DNA of 64,000 bases. It comes from Salvelinus alpinus (lineage: Eukaryota > Chordata > Actinopteri > Salmoniformes > Salmonidae). Every line of letters starts with the position of its first letter. Position 1 is the first letter of the stretch. The DNA lies in contig NC_092100.1 in assembly GCF_045679555.1 (NCBI RefSeq), forward strand, positions 32,365,106 to 32,429,105, given 5' to 3'. This document shows, one piece after another, positions 38,201-47,366 of this stretch. The notes beneath the pieces were generated by a model that was given only the letters and a program-made list of their open reading frames with translations, searched no databases and was not told where the DNA came from. Both the position numbers and the translations under genes were made by a program.

Positions 38201-38673
38201 TTCCAGGATAGAATAGAATTACTAGACCAATTAATAGAAGGATTATGACATACTAGCCAGGGATGACCCAAAACAACAGGTGTAAAAGGTGAACGAAAAA
38301 TCAAAAAGGAAATGGTCTCACTGTGGTTACCAGATACTGTGAGGGTTAAAGGTAGTGTCTCACATCTGATACTGGGGAGAAGACTACCATCTAAGGCGAA
38401 CATGGGCGTGGGCTTCCCTAACTGTCTGAGAGGAATGTCATGTTTCCGAGCCCATGCTTCGTCCATAAAACAACCCTCAGCCCCTGAGTCTATCAGGGCA
38501 CTGCAGGAAGCAGCCGAACCGGTCCAGCGTAGATGGACCGACAAGGTAGTACAGGATCTTGATGGAGAGACCTGAGTAGTAGCGCTCACCAGTAGCCCTC
38601 CGCTTACTGATGAGCTCTGGCTTTTACTGGACATGACATGACAAAATGTCCAGCAGAACCGCAATAGAGGCAA
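35284..38673 (-). CDS. pol: sushi-type pol: protease, reverse transcriptase, RNase H, integrase, chromodomain
   Basis: 1129 residues without interruption. Protease active site DSGAEG at 62-67; reverse transcriptase YLDD at 378-381 preceded by [15 protein letters not shown]; RNase H beginning [14 protein letters not shown] near 525; integrase zinc finger His709, His716, Cys746, Cys749; catalytic Asp779, Asp839 (SDRGPQF) and Glu875 (NGQAERANQ); a C-terminal chromodomain ([17 protein letters not shown]). The chromodomain is known to tether integration to histone marks. The frame begins inside gag at a non-ATG codon and is offset by -1, so it is probably made as a Gag-Pol fusion by frameshifting. 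All catalytic residues I can check are present. Confidence 0.95.
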   Translation of the reverse strand: MPLLRFCWTFCHVMSSKSQSSSVSGGLLVSATTQVSPSRSCTTLSVHLRWTGSAASCSALIDSGAEGCFMDEAWARKHDIPLRQLGKPTPMFALDGSLLPSIRCETLPLTLTVSGNHSETISFLIFRSPFTPVVLGHPWLVCHNPSINWSSNSILSWNVSCHVKCLMSAIPPVSSVPSTQEEPGDLTGVPEEYHDLRTVFSRSRASSLPPHRSYDCCIDLLPGTTPPRGRLYSLSAPERKALEDYLSVSLDAGTVVPSSSPAGAGFFFVKKKDGSLRPCVDYRGLNDITVKNRYPLPLMSSAFEILQGARCFTKLDLRNAYHLVRIREGDEWKTAFNTPLGHFEYRVLPFGLANAPAVFQALVNDVLRDMLNIFVFVYLDDILIFSPSLEIHVQHVRRVLQRLLENCLYVKAEKCAFHVSSVTFLGSVISAEGIQMDPAKVQAVSDWPVPKSRVELQRFLGFANFYRRFIRNFGQVAAPLTALTSVKTCFKWSGSAQGAFDLLKKRFTSAPILVTPDVTKQFIVEVDASEVGVGAILSQRFQSDDKVHPCAYFSHRLSPSERNYDVGNRELLAIRLAIGEWRQWLEGATVPFVVWTDHKNLEYIRSAKRLNARQARWALFFARFEFVISYRPGNKNTKPDALSRLFSSSVASTDPEGILPEGRVVGLTVWGIERQVKQALTHTASPRACPSNLLFVPVSTRLAVLQWAHSAKLAGHPGVRGTLASIRQRFWWPTQERDTRRFVAACSDCAQTKSGNSPPAGRLRPLPIPSRPWSHIALDFITGLPSSAGKTVILTVIDRFSKAAHFIPLAKLPSAKETAQIIIENVFRIHGLPLDAVSDRGPQFTSQFWREFCRLIGASVSLSSGFHPQSNGQAERANQSIGRILRSLSFRNPASWAEQLPWAEYAHNSLPSSATGLSPFQSSLGYQPPLFSSQLAESSVPSAQAFVQRCERTWRRVRSALCRYRAQTVRAANKRRIKSPRYCRGQRVWLSTRNLPLTTASRKLTPRFIGPFRVSQVVNPVAVRLLLPQHLRRVHPVFHVSCVKPFLRAPVRLPSPPPVLVEGAPIYKVRRIMDMRSRGRGHQYLVDWEGYGPEERSWVPSRDVLDRSLIDDFLRCRQGSSSSAPGGAR

Positions 38674-39524
38674 AGGCGGTTGGTGATTCTCCGTTCCCTC
38701 TCCTTAGTCGAGATGCGAATACCTCCCAGCTGCATGGGCTCAGTCTCTGAGCCGGTGGGAGGAGATGGTTGAGATGCGGAGAGGGGAAGCACCGTTAACG
38801 CGAGCTCTCTTCCACGAGCTCGATGACGAAGATCTATCCGTCGTTCTATGCGGATGGCGAGTGCAATCAAAGAGTCCACGCTGGAAGGAACCTCCCGGGA
38901 GAGAATCTCATCCTTAACCTCAGCGTGAAGTCCCTCCAGAAAACGAGCGAGCAACGCCGGCTCGTTCCAGTCACTGGAGGCAGCAAGAGTGCGAAACTCT
39001 ATAGAGTAATCCGTTATGGATCGATCACCTTGACATAGGGAAGCCAGGGCCCTGGAAGCCTCCTTCCCAAAAACTGAACGATCAAAAACCCGTATCATCT
39101 CCTCTTTAAAGTTCTGATAATCGTTAGAACACTCAGCCCTTGCCTCCCAGATAGCTGTGCCCCACTCCCGAGCCCGACCAGTAAGGAGTGATATGACGTA
39201 AGCGATCCGAGCTCTCTCTCTTGAGTACGTGTTGGGCTGGAGAGAGAACACAATATCACACTGGGTGAGAAAGGAGCGACACTCAGTGGGCTGCCCAGAG
39301 TAACATGGTGGGTTATTAACCCTAGGTTCCGGAGACTCGGAAGACCAGGAAGTAGCTGGTGGCACGAGACGAAGACTCTGAAACTGTCCAGAGAGATCGG
39401 AGACCTGAGCGGCCAGGGTCTCAACGGCATGACGAGCAGCAAACAATTCCTGCTCGTGTCTGCCGAGCATAGCTCCCTGGAACTCGACGGCAGTGTTGAG
39501 AGAATCCGTAGTCGCTGGGTCCAT
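38604..39524 (-). CDS. gag: sushi-type gag
   Basis: 306 residues from the ATG at 39524-39522 ([10 protein letters not shown]). The central part carries the retrotransposon gag motif (SYYSGQ-type region: [20 protein letters not shown]; later [15 protein letters not shown]). The C-terminus has a single zinc knuckle [14 protein letters not shown]. It forms the particle that packages element RNA. The last 70 bases overlap pol in the -1 frame; I see no textbook slippery heptamer there. The upstream open frame to 39638 lacks an ATG. Confidence 0.93.
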   Translation of the reverse strand: MDPATTDSLNTAVEFQGAMLGRHEQELFAARHAVETLAAQVSDLSGQFQSLRLVPPATSWSSESPEPRVNNPPCYSGQPTECRSFLTQCDIVFSLQPNTYSRERARIAYVISLLTGRAREWGTAIWEARAECSNDYQNFKEEMIRVFDRSVFGKEASRALASLCQGDRSITDYSIEFRTLAASSDWNEPALLARFLEGLHAEVKDEILSREVPSSVDSLIALAIRIERRIDLRHRARGRELALTVLPLSASQPSPPTGSETEPMQLGGIRISTKERERRITNRLCLYCGSAGHFVMSCPVKARAHQ

Positions 39525-39529
39525 TCTTG

Positions 39530-39540
39530 GTCGGATTCTT
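39530..39540 (-). promoter_or_regulatory. Self-priming primer-binding site of the sushi element
   Basis: The sense strand reads AAGAATCCGAC one base inside the 5' LTR. It does not start with TGG, unlike tRNA-primed elements. It is the exact complement of GTCGGATTCTT on the sense strand at 39843-39833 inside the same LTR. That fits the Tf1/sushi mode, in which the 5' end of the element RNA folds back and primes reverse transcription. It predicts that transcription starts close to 39843. Confidence 0.7.
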
Positions 39541-39541
39541 C

Positions 39542-40055
39542 TGTTATGCAGATGAATGAGGACCCAAAAGCGACGTAATAGTAACAGAGTCTTTATTCCA
39601 GTATAAAACAAATAATGATACTCCTGGATATAAATCAATGGAAATCCAAAACAGGAAACTGAAATCCTCTCGTCAATAGAGAGGAACGACTGGAGACGCG
39701 ACCACAGACTGCAGGTCGCTACAGGAAGGCACTGGCCGTAGCTGACATAGACACCTGCTCACACGCAGCATCTGAAGAAGGCAAAAGAACACGACAGGGC
39801 GGAACAAGACACAGGAACTGCAAACATCAAACAAGAATCCGACAAGGACAGGAGCGGAAAACAGAGGGAGAAATAGGGACTCTAATCAGAGGGCAAAATA
39901 GGGGACAGGTGTGAAAGAGTAAATGAGGTCGTAGGGAGAATGAGAAACAGCTGGGAGCATGAACGGAACGATAGAGAGAGAGAAAGAGAAAGAACCTAAT
40001 AAGACCAGCAGAGGGAAGCACAGGGACAAGACATGATCAAAGACAAAACATGACA
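39542..40055 (-). repeat. 5' LTR of the sushi element (514 bases)
   Basis: Promoter-bearing LTR in the element's own direction. It is the same length as 34758-35271 and reads the same throughout. The R region probably starts near 39843 (see the primer-binding site). Confidence 0.95.
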
Positions 40056-40060
40056 GTACC

Positions 40061-40341
40061 TTTAAGAAAAGTAATCTCAACTGTAGATTTTTTTGCTTGG
40101 CTGTGCAGAGCCACCATCCTGAGGCAAAAAGCAGCAGGAGTTAGCTGTGTATTGTCAGCTAATTTAATTTGTATGGACGAGAAAATAAACCCTTTAATTG
40201 CTTGCACATGCTTGTGAATTGTTGCATTATTCAAGAGTGTAATATGTCTTAGAAGAAAAGTTGCTGGTATTGTTGAATAGTTTGTAGCTAGCTACTATGA
40301 GTGAAGGCTAGGGCCATTCCTTTCAGAAAAGTCAGGGAACT
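40061..40341. other. Single-copy stretch between elements
   Basis: No gene recognised. It includes the bases that were joined to 34752 before the sushi insertion. Confidence 0.4.
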
Positions 40342-40398
40342 TGCAGGTGCCTTGGTGGAAGAAGTCAAGGGGTCTGAATACTTTCTGAAGGCACTGTA
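40342..40398. mobile_element. Tc1-like terminal fragment
   Basis: Ends GGGGTCTGAATACTTTCTGA then AGGCACTGTA, the terminal repeat of the same Tc1 family as 6753-9021. Only the end survives. Confidence 0.7.
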
Positions 40399-40761
40399 AA
40401 GAATGAAACCTTCTATACATCCAGTGCAATTACACAGAGAAACCTTTACATAACAATAAAGAGGCTTGTTTCATTGAACAGGGGAATTCACCACTGCCAC
40501 ACGGTACCACTTCCTTTTTCCTTTAATTGCTGCATTAGTATGCATTTCTGTAAGAAGCTTGACTGCTGCTGGGCTTTATTTAATGTGATCCTTACTATAA
40601 GACTATTCTTCACAGAGAGATGTAAAGTTATGTACGACAACATGCAGCAGACTGACATCGAGACAACGTCCTGTGGGTGTTACGTGTGTGGTAATAATGT
40701 GGCTCATTTGTATGTTACATCTACGAGAAACATGTGTGTGGTACTGAACCTGTGTCTGTGT

Positions 40762-40762
<1 letters not shown>
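40399..40762. other. Single-copy stretch
   Basis: No gene or repeat recognised before the TG array. Confidence 0.4.

Positions 40763-40858
<96 letters not shown>
40763..40858. repeat. Uninterrupted (TG)48 microsatellite
   Basis: About 96 bases of pure GT dinucleotide. It is long and perfect, so it is likely length-polymorphic and able to adopt Z-DNA. Frames across it are artefacts. Confidence 0.95.
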
Positions 40859-40860
<2 letters not shown>

Positions 40861-41089
40861 GGGTAATGCGCCTAAGTCCCATCCACTGGGACCTGCCCAT
40901 GGCAGACGGTGTGTGAGAGGCAACTGATGCCCAGGGGTCAGTGGGTCAGGGGCACAGAGCCAGAAAACACATGGAGAACAGGCAGGAAAAATAGTTCAGC
41001 TGACAGTAATTGTCCCTCTGTGCTCTCCTTAGGAAAACATGTTTCCACACACTGACTTACTTCCACAGACTAGCCCCAGACACCAATCA

Positions 41090-41860
41090 TCAGCTTGATT
41101 TGCGCCGTCCAACAGGGAAGCTCCACATGAGCCAGAAGCCAATTGCGGCGAGCTTTAAACCACTCCAGCCGACGCTTGGCATGGCGGATGGTGATCTTAT
41201 GCTTGTGTACGGCTGCTCGGCCATGGACACCCATTTCATGAAGCTTCCTACGAACAGTTCTTGTGCTGAACAGTTCTTGTGCTGACGTTGCTTCCAGAGG
41301 AAGTTTGGAACTCGGTAGTGAATGTTGCAACCGAGGACAGACAATTTTTACGCGCTCAAAGTAGCCATACTTTGCCATGATGACAGCTTTGCACACTCTT
41401 GGCATTCTCTCAACCAGCTTCAACTGGAATGCTTTTCCAACAGTTTTGAAGGAGTTCCCACATATGCTGAGCACTTGTTGGCTGCTTGGCCTCTGCGGTC
41501 CAAATCATCCCAAACCATCTCAATTGGGTTGAGGTTGTGTGATTGTGGAGGCCAGGTCATGTGATGCAGCACTCCATCACTCTCCTTCTTGGTCAAATAA
41601 ACCTTACACAGCCTGGAGGTGTGTTGGGTCATTGTCCTGTTGAAATACAAATGATAGTCCCACTAAGCACAAACCAGATGGGATGGCGTATTGCCGCAGA
41701 ATGCTGTGGTAGCCATGTTGTTTAAGTGTGCCTTGAATTCTAAATAAATTACAGACAATGTCACCAGCAAAGCACCCCCACACCATCACACCTCCTCCTC
41801 CTTGCGTCACAGTGGAAACCACACATGCGGAGATCATCCGTTCACCTTGTTCATCAAAAA
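41090..41860 (-). pseudogene. Two Tc1 transposase fragments in rearranged order
   Basis: Reading the minus strand from 41860 down: catalytic domain text GGGGVMVWGCFAGD, VFQQDNDPTHLQ, then (in 41420-41650) SHNLNPIEMVWDDLDRR and the C-terminus LVERMPRVCKAVIMAKYGYF, ending near 41345. Directly after comes LPLEATSAQELFSTRTVRRK and HEMGVHGRAAVHKHKI (41100-41340), which is the N-terminal half of the same kind of enzyme. An N-terminal part thus follows a C-terminal part. Two partial copies are joined; neither is functional. Confidence 0.85.
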
Positions 41861-41935
41861 TTGTGAATATCTCACCACGGGTTAATGAGAAGGGTGTGCT
41901 TGAAAGGATGCACATAACTCTGCAATGTTGGGTTG

Positions 41936-44657
41936 TATTGGAGAGAGTCTCAGTCTTAAATCATTTTCCACACACAGTCTGTGCCTATGTTTAGATTTCA
42001 TGCTAGTGAGGGCTGAGAATCTACTCTCACACAGGTACGTGGTTGCAAAGGGCATCAGTGTCTAACAGCGCGATTTTCCAAGGCAAGAAACTCTGAGCGC
42101 AGCCCTATCCAGAAATCTGGCAGTGGCTTCTGATTAAATTATATTTTCACAGAACCTCTTGTTGTAATTTCGATGAGGCTCTCTTGTTCAGATATTGGTA
42201 AGTGAAGTGGAGGCAGGGCATGAAAGGGATAACGAATCCAGTTGTTTGTGTCGTCCGTTTCGAGAAAGTACCTGCGTAATTGCGCACCCAGCTTACTCAG
42301 GTGCTTTGCTATATCACATTTGATATTGTCCATAAGATTGAGTTCATTTGCACACAAAAAAATAATGTAAGGAAAAATAACGTTCCCAAGGTAAACGGAC
42401 TATTTCTCAGGTCCAGATGCTAGAATATGCATATAATTGACAGATTAGGATAGAAAACACTCGAAAGTTTCCAAAACTGTCAAAATATTGTCTGTGAGTA
42501 TAACAGAACTGATTTTGCAGGCGAAAACCTGAGGAAATCCAACCCGGACGTGCCTTTTATTTGGAAAAATCCCTGTTCCGTTGCCTGCCCCTCCTCCATT
42601 TAAAGGGGTATCAACCAGTTTCCTTTCCCAATGGCTTCCTCAGGCTGTGACCAGGCTTTAGACATAGTTTCAAGCTTTTATTTTGAAAAATGAGCGAGAT
42701 TTTTCAAAACGCGTCAGGTGTCCTTTGATTAGTTCCTGCGCGCGAGAGATGTAGCTCGACATTTTCTTTCTCTGTAGTATTGAATAGGTTACCGTCCGGT
42801 TGAAATATTATCGATTATGTATGTTAAAAACAACCTGAGGATTGATTATAAAAAACGTTTGACATGTTTCTACGAACATTACGGATACTTTGGGGAATTT
42901 TCGTCTGCCTTTCAGGACCGGAACGAGCCTGTGGTTTTCTGAACATAACGCGCAAACCAAATGGCGGTTTCTGGTTATAAAACGAATCTTTATTGAACAA
43001 AAAGAACATTTATTGTGTAACTGGGAGTCTCATGAGTGCAAACATCCGAAGATTATCAAAGGTAAGCGATTAATTGTATTGCTTTTCTGACTTTCGTGAC
43101 CAAGCTAATTTGTGGCTAGCTGTTCTTACTGTTTTGTCTAGTGATTGATAAACTCACAAACACTTGGATTGCTTTCGCTGTAAAGCATATTTTCAAAATC
43201 TGACACGATAGGTGGATTAACAACAAGCTAAGCTGTGTTTTGGTATATTTCACTTGTGATTTCATGATTATAAATATTTTTTTATTTTTTATTTTATTTG
43301 GCGCTCTGCAATTCAGCGGTTGTTTACGAAAATGATCCCGCTAAAGGGATCCGTGCGGCAAGAAGTTAATGCAGACAGAAAAGAGCTCCAACTTCTTAAT
43401 TATAGCCTAAATTTTGTCCCACACATTAAATATAGTTGCGGAGAGTCCCTGTAATCCTAGATTCAGATCATTCAGGCGAGAAAAAACATCACCCAGATAG
43501 GCCAGTCGTGTGAGAAACTCGTCATCATGCAAGCGGTCAGACAAGTGAAAATGATGGTCAGTAAAGAAAACTTTAAGTTCGTCTCTCAATAAAAAAAAAA
43601 GTGTCAATACTTTTCCCCTTGATAACCAGCGCACTTCTGTATGTTGTAAAAGCATTACATGGTCGCTGCCCATATCATTGCATAAAGCAGAAAATACACG
43701 ATAGTTCAGGGGCCTTGCTTTAACAAAGTTAACCATTTGCACTGTGGTGTCCAAAACATCTTTCAAGCTGTCAGGCATTCCCTTGGCAGCAAGAGCCTCT
43801 TGGTGGATGTTGCAGTGCACCCAAGTGGCGTCGGGAGCAACTGCTTGCACGCAGTTACCACTCCACTATGTCTCCCTGTAATGGCTTTTGCACCATCAGT
43901 ACAGATACCAACACATCTTGACCACCAAAGTCCATTTGATGTCACAAAGCTGTCCAGTACTTTAAAAATATCCTCTCATGCTGTCCTGGTTTCCAGTGGT
44001 TTGCAGAAGAGGATGTCTTCCTTAATTAACCCCCCATAAACGTAACGGACATATACCAGGAGCTGTGCCAGGCCCGCCACGTCTGTTGACTCATCCAGCT
44101 GTAATGCATATAATTCACTGAGTTGTATGCGAAGCAGAAATTGTTTCAAAACATCTCCGGCCATGTCACTGATGCGTCATGAAACAGTGTTGTTTGATAA
44201 AGGCATTGTCTGTTTTTTTGGGGCCTTTTCCACCAGAATTGTCCTAGCCATATCCACGGCAGCAGGAAGAATTAAGTCCTCCACAATAGTATGGGGCTTG
44301 CTTGTCCTAGCCACTTGGTAGCTCACCATATAAGATGCTTCTAGCCCCTTCTTATTAATGGTATCTGTTGCTTTTATACATGTCTTACTACTCGAAAGTC
44401 GTCTTCATTCTCACTCAAAAAACTCCTGTGGCTTATTTTTCAAATTGTCATGTTTGTCTCTAAATGTCCGCACAAGAGTGAAGTTTTCCTGCGAGAGAGT
44501 AACGGCTAATGTGATTGGATGTTAATTATTTGACTAGGTTACCTTTATTTGACATTGTGTTGTTATTTCGCTGAACACTAGATGGTTTTTTTTGTAAAGA
44601 AATCACATTTTTATTTTTATTTGGGGTACCCCCAGTACCCCAGTTTGGGAATACCTG
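41936..44657 (-). pseudogene. hAT transposase pseudogene (ZBED5/SCAND3-like)
   Basis: The right end on the minus strand reads CAGGTATTCCCAAACTGGGG, a hAT-like terminus. The decayed frame then includes LQLDESTDVAGLAQLLVYVR (in 43976-44164), WSRCVGICTDGAKAITGRHS (43763-43945), and the open stretch 43407-43850 with HCNIHQEALAAKGMPDSLKD and LLQHTEVRWLSRGKVL, the conserved core of hAT transposases that gave rise to vertebrate ZBED5-type genes. C-terminal text (43-42 kb) is cut by another element at about 42362-43371. There are many stops and shifts. The left end merges with Tc1 remnants. Confidence 0.85.
42362..43371. mobile_element. Non-autonomous TTAA-type element inside the hAT pseudogene
   Basis: About 1 kb of non-coding repeat that splits the hAT frame. 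The right end reads GGATCCGTGCGGCAAGAAG then TTAA, similar to the ends of the element at 53957-55785. The left end is eroded, and I cannot find the matching TTAA. I recognise its interior (GCGAAAACCTGAGGAAATCC) as a common salmonid repeat. Confidence 0.6.
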
Positions 44658-46019
44658 CATCAGACAAAAGGACAGATTTTCACCGGTCTAATGCCCATTG
44701 CTCGTGTTTCTTGGCCCAAGAAAGTCTCTTCTCATTATTGGTGTCCTTTAGTAGTGCTTTCTTTGCAGCAATTTGACCATGAAGGCCTGATTCACGCAGT
44801 CTCCTCTGAACAGTTGATGTTGAGATTAGAGGTTGACCGATTAATCGGAATGGCTGATTAATTAGGGCCGATTTCAAGTTTTCATAACAATCGGTAATCT
44901 GCATTTTTGGACACCGATCATGGCCGATTACATTGCACTCCACGAGGAGACTGCGTGGCAGGCTGATTACCTGTTATGCGAGTGCAGCAAGGAGCCAAGG
45001 TAAGGTGCTAGCTAGCATTAAACGTATCTTCTAAAAAACAATCAATCTTAACATAATCACTAGTTAACTACACGTGGTTGATCTAGCTTGTCCTGCGTTG
45101 CATATAATCGATGCGGTACCTGTTAATTTATCATTGAATCATAGCCTACTTCGCCAAACGGGTGATTTAACAAGCGTATTCGCGAAAAAAGCACTGTCGT
45201 TGCACCAATGTGTACCTAACCATAAACCTGCATATTTAGTTAAAAGAAATTCATGTTAGCAGGCAATATTAAACTAGGGAAATTGTGTCACTTCTCTTGC
45301 GTTCATTGCATGCAGAGTCAGGGTATATGCAACAGTTTGGCTGTTGCCTGGCTCGTTGCAAACTAATTTGCCAGAACTTTTAGTAATTATGACATAACAT
45401 TGAAGGTTGTGCAATGTAACAGAAATATTTAGACTTATGGATGCCACCCGTTAGATAAAATACGGAACGGTTCCGTATTTCACTGAAAGAAATGTTTTAT
45501 TTTCGAAATGATAGTTTCCGGATTTTACCATATTAATGACCTAAGGCTCGTATTTCTGTGTGTTATTATGTTATAATTAAGTCTATGATTTAATATTTGA
45601 TAGAGCAGTCTGACTGAGCGGTGGTAGGCAGCAGCAGGCTCGTAAGCATTCATTCAAACAGCACTTTCGTGCGTTTGCCAGCAGCTCTTCGCAATGCTTC
45701 AAGCATTGCGCTGTTTATGACTTCAAGCCGATCAACTCCCGAGATTAGGCTGGTGTAACCGATGTGAAATGGCTAGCTAGTTAGCGGGATGCGCTAATAG
45801 TGATTCAAACGTCACTCGCTCTGAGACTTGGAGTAGTTGTTCCCCTTGCTCTGCAAGGGCTGTGGCTATTGTGGAGAGATGGGTAACGATGCTTCGAGGG
45901 CTGTTGTAAATGTGATCCTGGTTCGAGCCCAGGTAGGGGCGAGGAGAGGGACGGAAGCTATACTGTTACACTGGCAATACTAAAGTGCCTATTAGTGCCA
46001 AAATCTGGACCCCTACAAA

Positions 46020-47250
46020 TCAGCCGGGCTAGACAATCTGGACCCTTTCTTTCTAAAATTATCTGCCGAAATTGTTGCAACCCCTATTACTAGCCTGTTC
46101 AACCTCTCTTTCGTGTCGTCTGAGATTCCCAAAGATTGGAAAGCAGCTGCGGTCATCCCCCTCTTCAAAGGGGGGGACACTCTTGACCCAAACTGCAACA
46201 GACCTATATCTATCCTACCCTGCCTTTCTAAGGTCTTCGAAAGCCAAGTCAACAAACAGATTAACGACCATTTCAAATCCCACCGCACCTTCTCCGCTAT
46301 GCAATCTGGTTTCAGAGCTGGTCATAGGTGCACCTCAGCCACGCTCAAGGTCCTAAACGATATCTTAACCGCCATCGATAAGAAACAATACTATGCAGCC
46401 GTATTCATTGACCTGGCCAAGGCTTACGACTCTGTCAATCACCACATCCTCATCGGCAGACTCGATAGCCTTGGTTTCTCAAATGATTGCCTCGCCTGGT
46501 TCACCAACTACTTCTCTGATAGAGTTCAGTGTGTCAAATCGGAGGGCCTGTTCTCCGGGCCTCTGGCAGTCTCTATGGGGGTGCCACAGGGTTTAATCCT
46601 CGGGCCGACTCTTCTCTGTATACATCAATGATGTCGCTCTTGCTGCTGGTGAGTCTCTGATCCACCTCTACGCAGACGACATCATTCTGTATACCTCTGG
46701 CCCTTCTTTTGACACTGTGTTAACAACCCTCCAGATGAGCTTCAATGCCATACAACTCTCCTTCCGTGGCCTCCAACTGCTCTTAAATACAAGTAAAACT
46801 AAATGCATGCTCTTCAACCGATGCCTGCACCTGCCCGCCCGTCCAGCATCACTACTCTGGACGGTTCTGACTTAGAATATGTGGACAACTACAAATACCT
46901 AGGTGTCTGGTTAGACTGTAAACTCTCCTTCCAGACTCACATCAAACATCTCCAATCCAAAGTTAAATCTAGAATTGGCTTCCTATTTCGCAAAAAAATT
47001 GGCTTCCTATTTCGCATCCTTCACTCATGCTGCCAAACATACCCTTGTAAAACTGACCATCCTACCGATCCTCGACTTTGGCGATGTCATTTACAAAGTA
47101 GCCTCCAATACCCTACTCAATAAATTGGATGCAGTCTATCACAGTGCCATCCGTTTTGTCACCAAAGCCCCATATCCTACCCACCACTGCGACCTGTACG
47201 CTCTCGTTGGCTGGCCCTCGCTTTTTTTTTTTTTTTTTTTTTATCTTTAT
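46020..47250 (+). pseudogene. Reverse transcriptase fragment of the L2-type LINE
   Basis: The clearest frame (46113-46631) has KDWKAAAVIPLFKGGDTLDP, a first catalytic Asp in AAVFIDLAKAYDSVNHHIL, and SMGVPQGLILGPTL. A shift follows, then the second catalytic box LYADDIILYT in another frame near 46660-46690, then 46803-47123 with YLGVWLDCKLSFQTHIK. Several indels break it. Confidence 0.85.
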
Positions 47251-47366
47251 TTTAACAGGGAAAACAGACTGAGACCTGGATCTCTTTTACGGCTGTGCCC
47301 TGTGTAAACATGTTGACATGTACAGTTTTAGACATACAGACAAGAACATTTCAAAACATACACAAT

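Larger units (their letters stand above)
34758..40055 (-). mobile_element. Complete sushi-type Gypsy LTR retrotransposon (chromovirus)
   Basis: 5.3 kb with two LTRs, primer-binding site, gag, pol and polypurine tract, all in order on the minus strand. The 5-base target duplication GTACC flanks it at 34753-34757 and 40056-40060. LTR pairs are identical by eye over 514 bases and both main frames are open, so insertion is recent. The chromodomain, the -1 offset of pol and the absence of a tRNA-type primer site place it in the Tf1/sushi group. It lies upstream of the known rora exons, in antisense-neutral (same-strand) orientation. Confidence 0.95.

Noticed and set aside
34758..40055. Endogenous retrovirus with an envelope gene
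   Set aside because: There is no third frame after pol; pol ends within a few bases of the polypurine tract and 3' LTR, so this is an envelope-free Gypsy element.
40763..40858. Tandem repeats as a CRISPR-like array
   Set aside because: No spacer-repeat structure anywhere in the window, and the genome is eukaryotic.
40474..40923. Frames of 128 and 106 codons over the TG array
   Set aside because: They are Cys-Val or His-Thr dipeptide runs made by the microsatellite.
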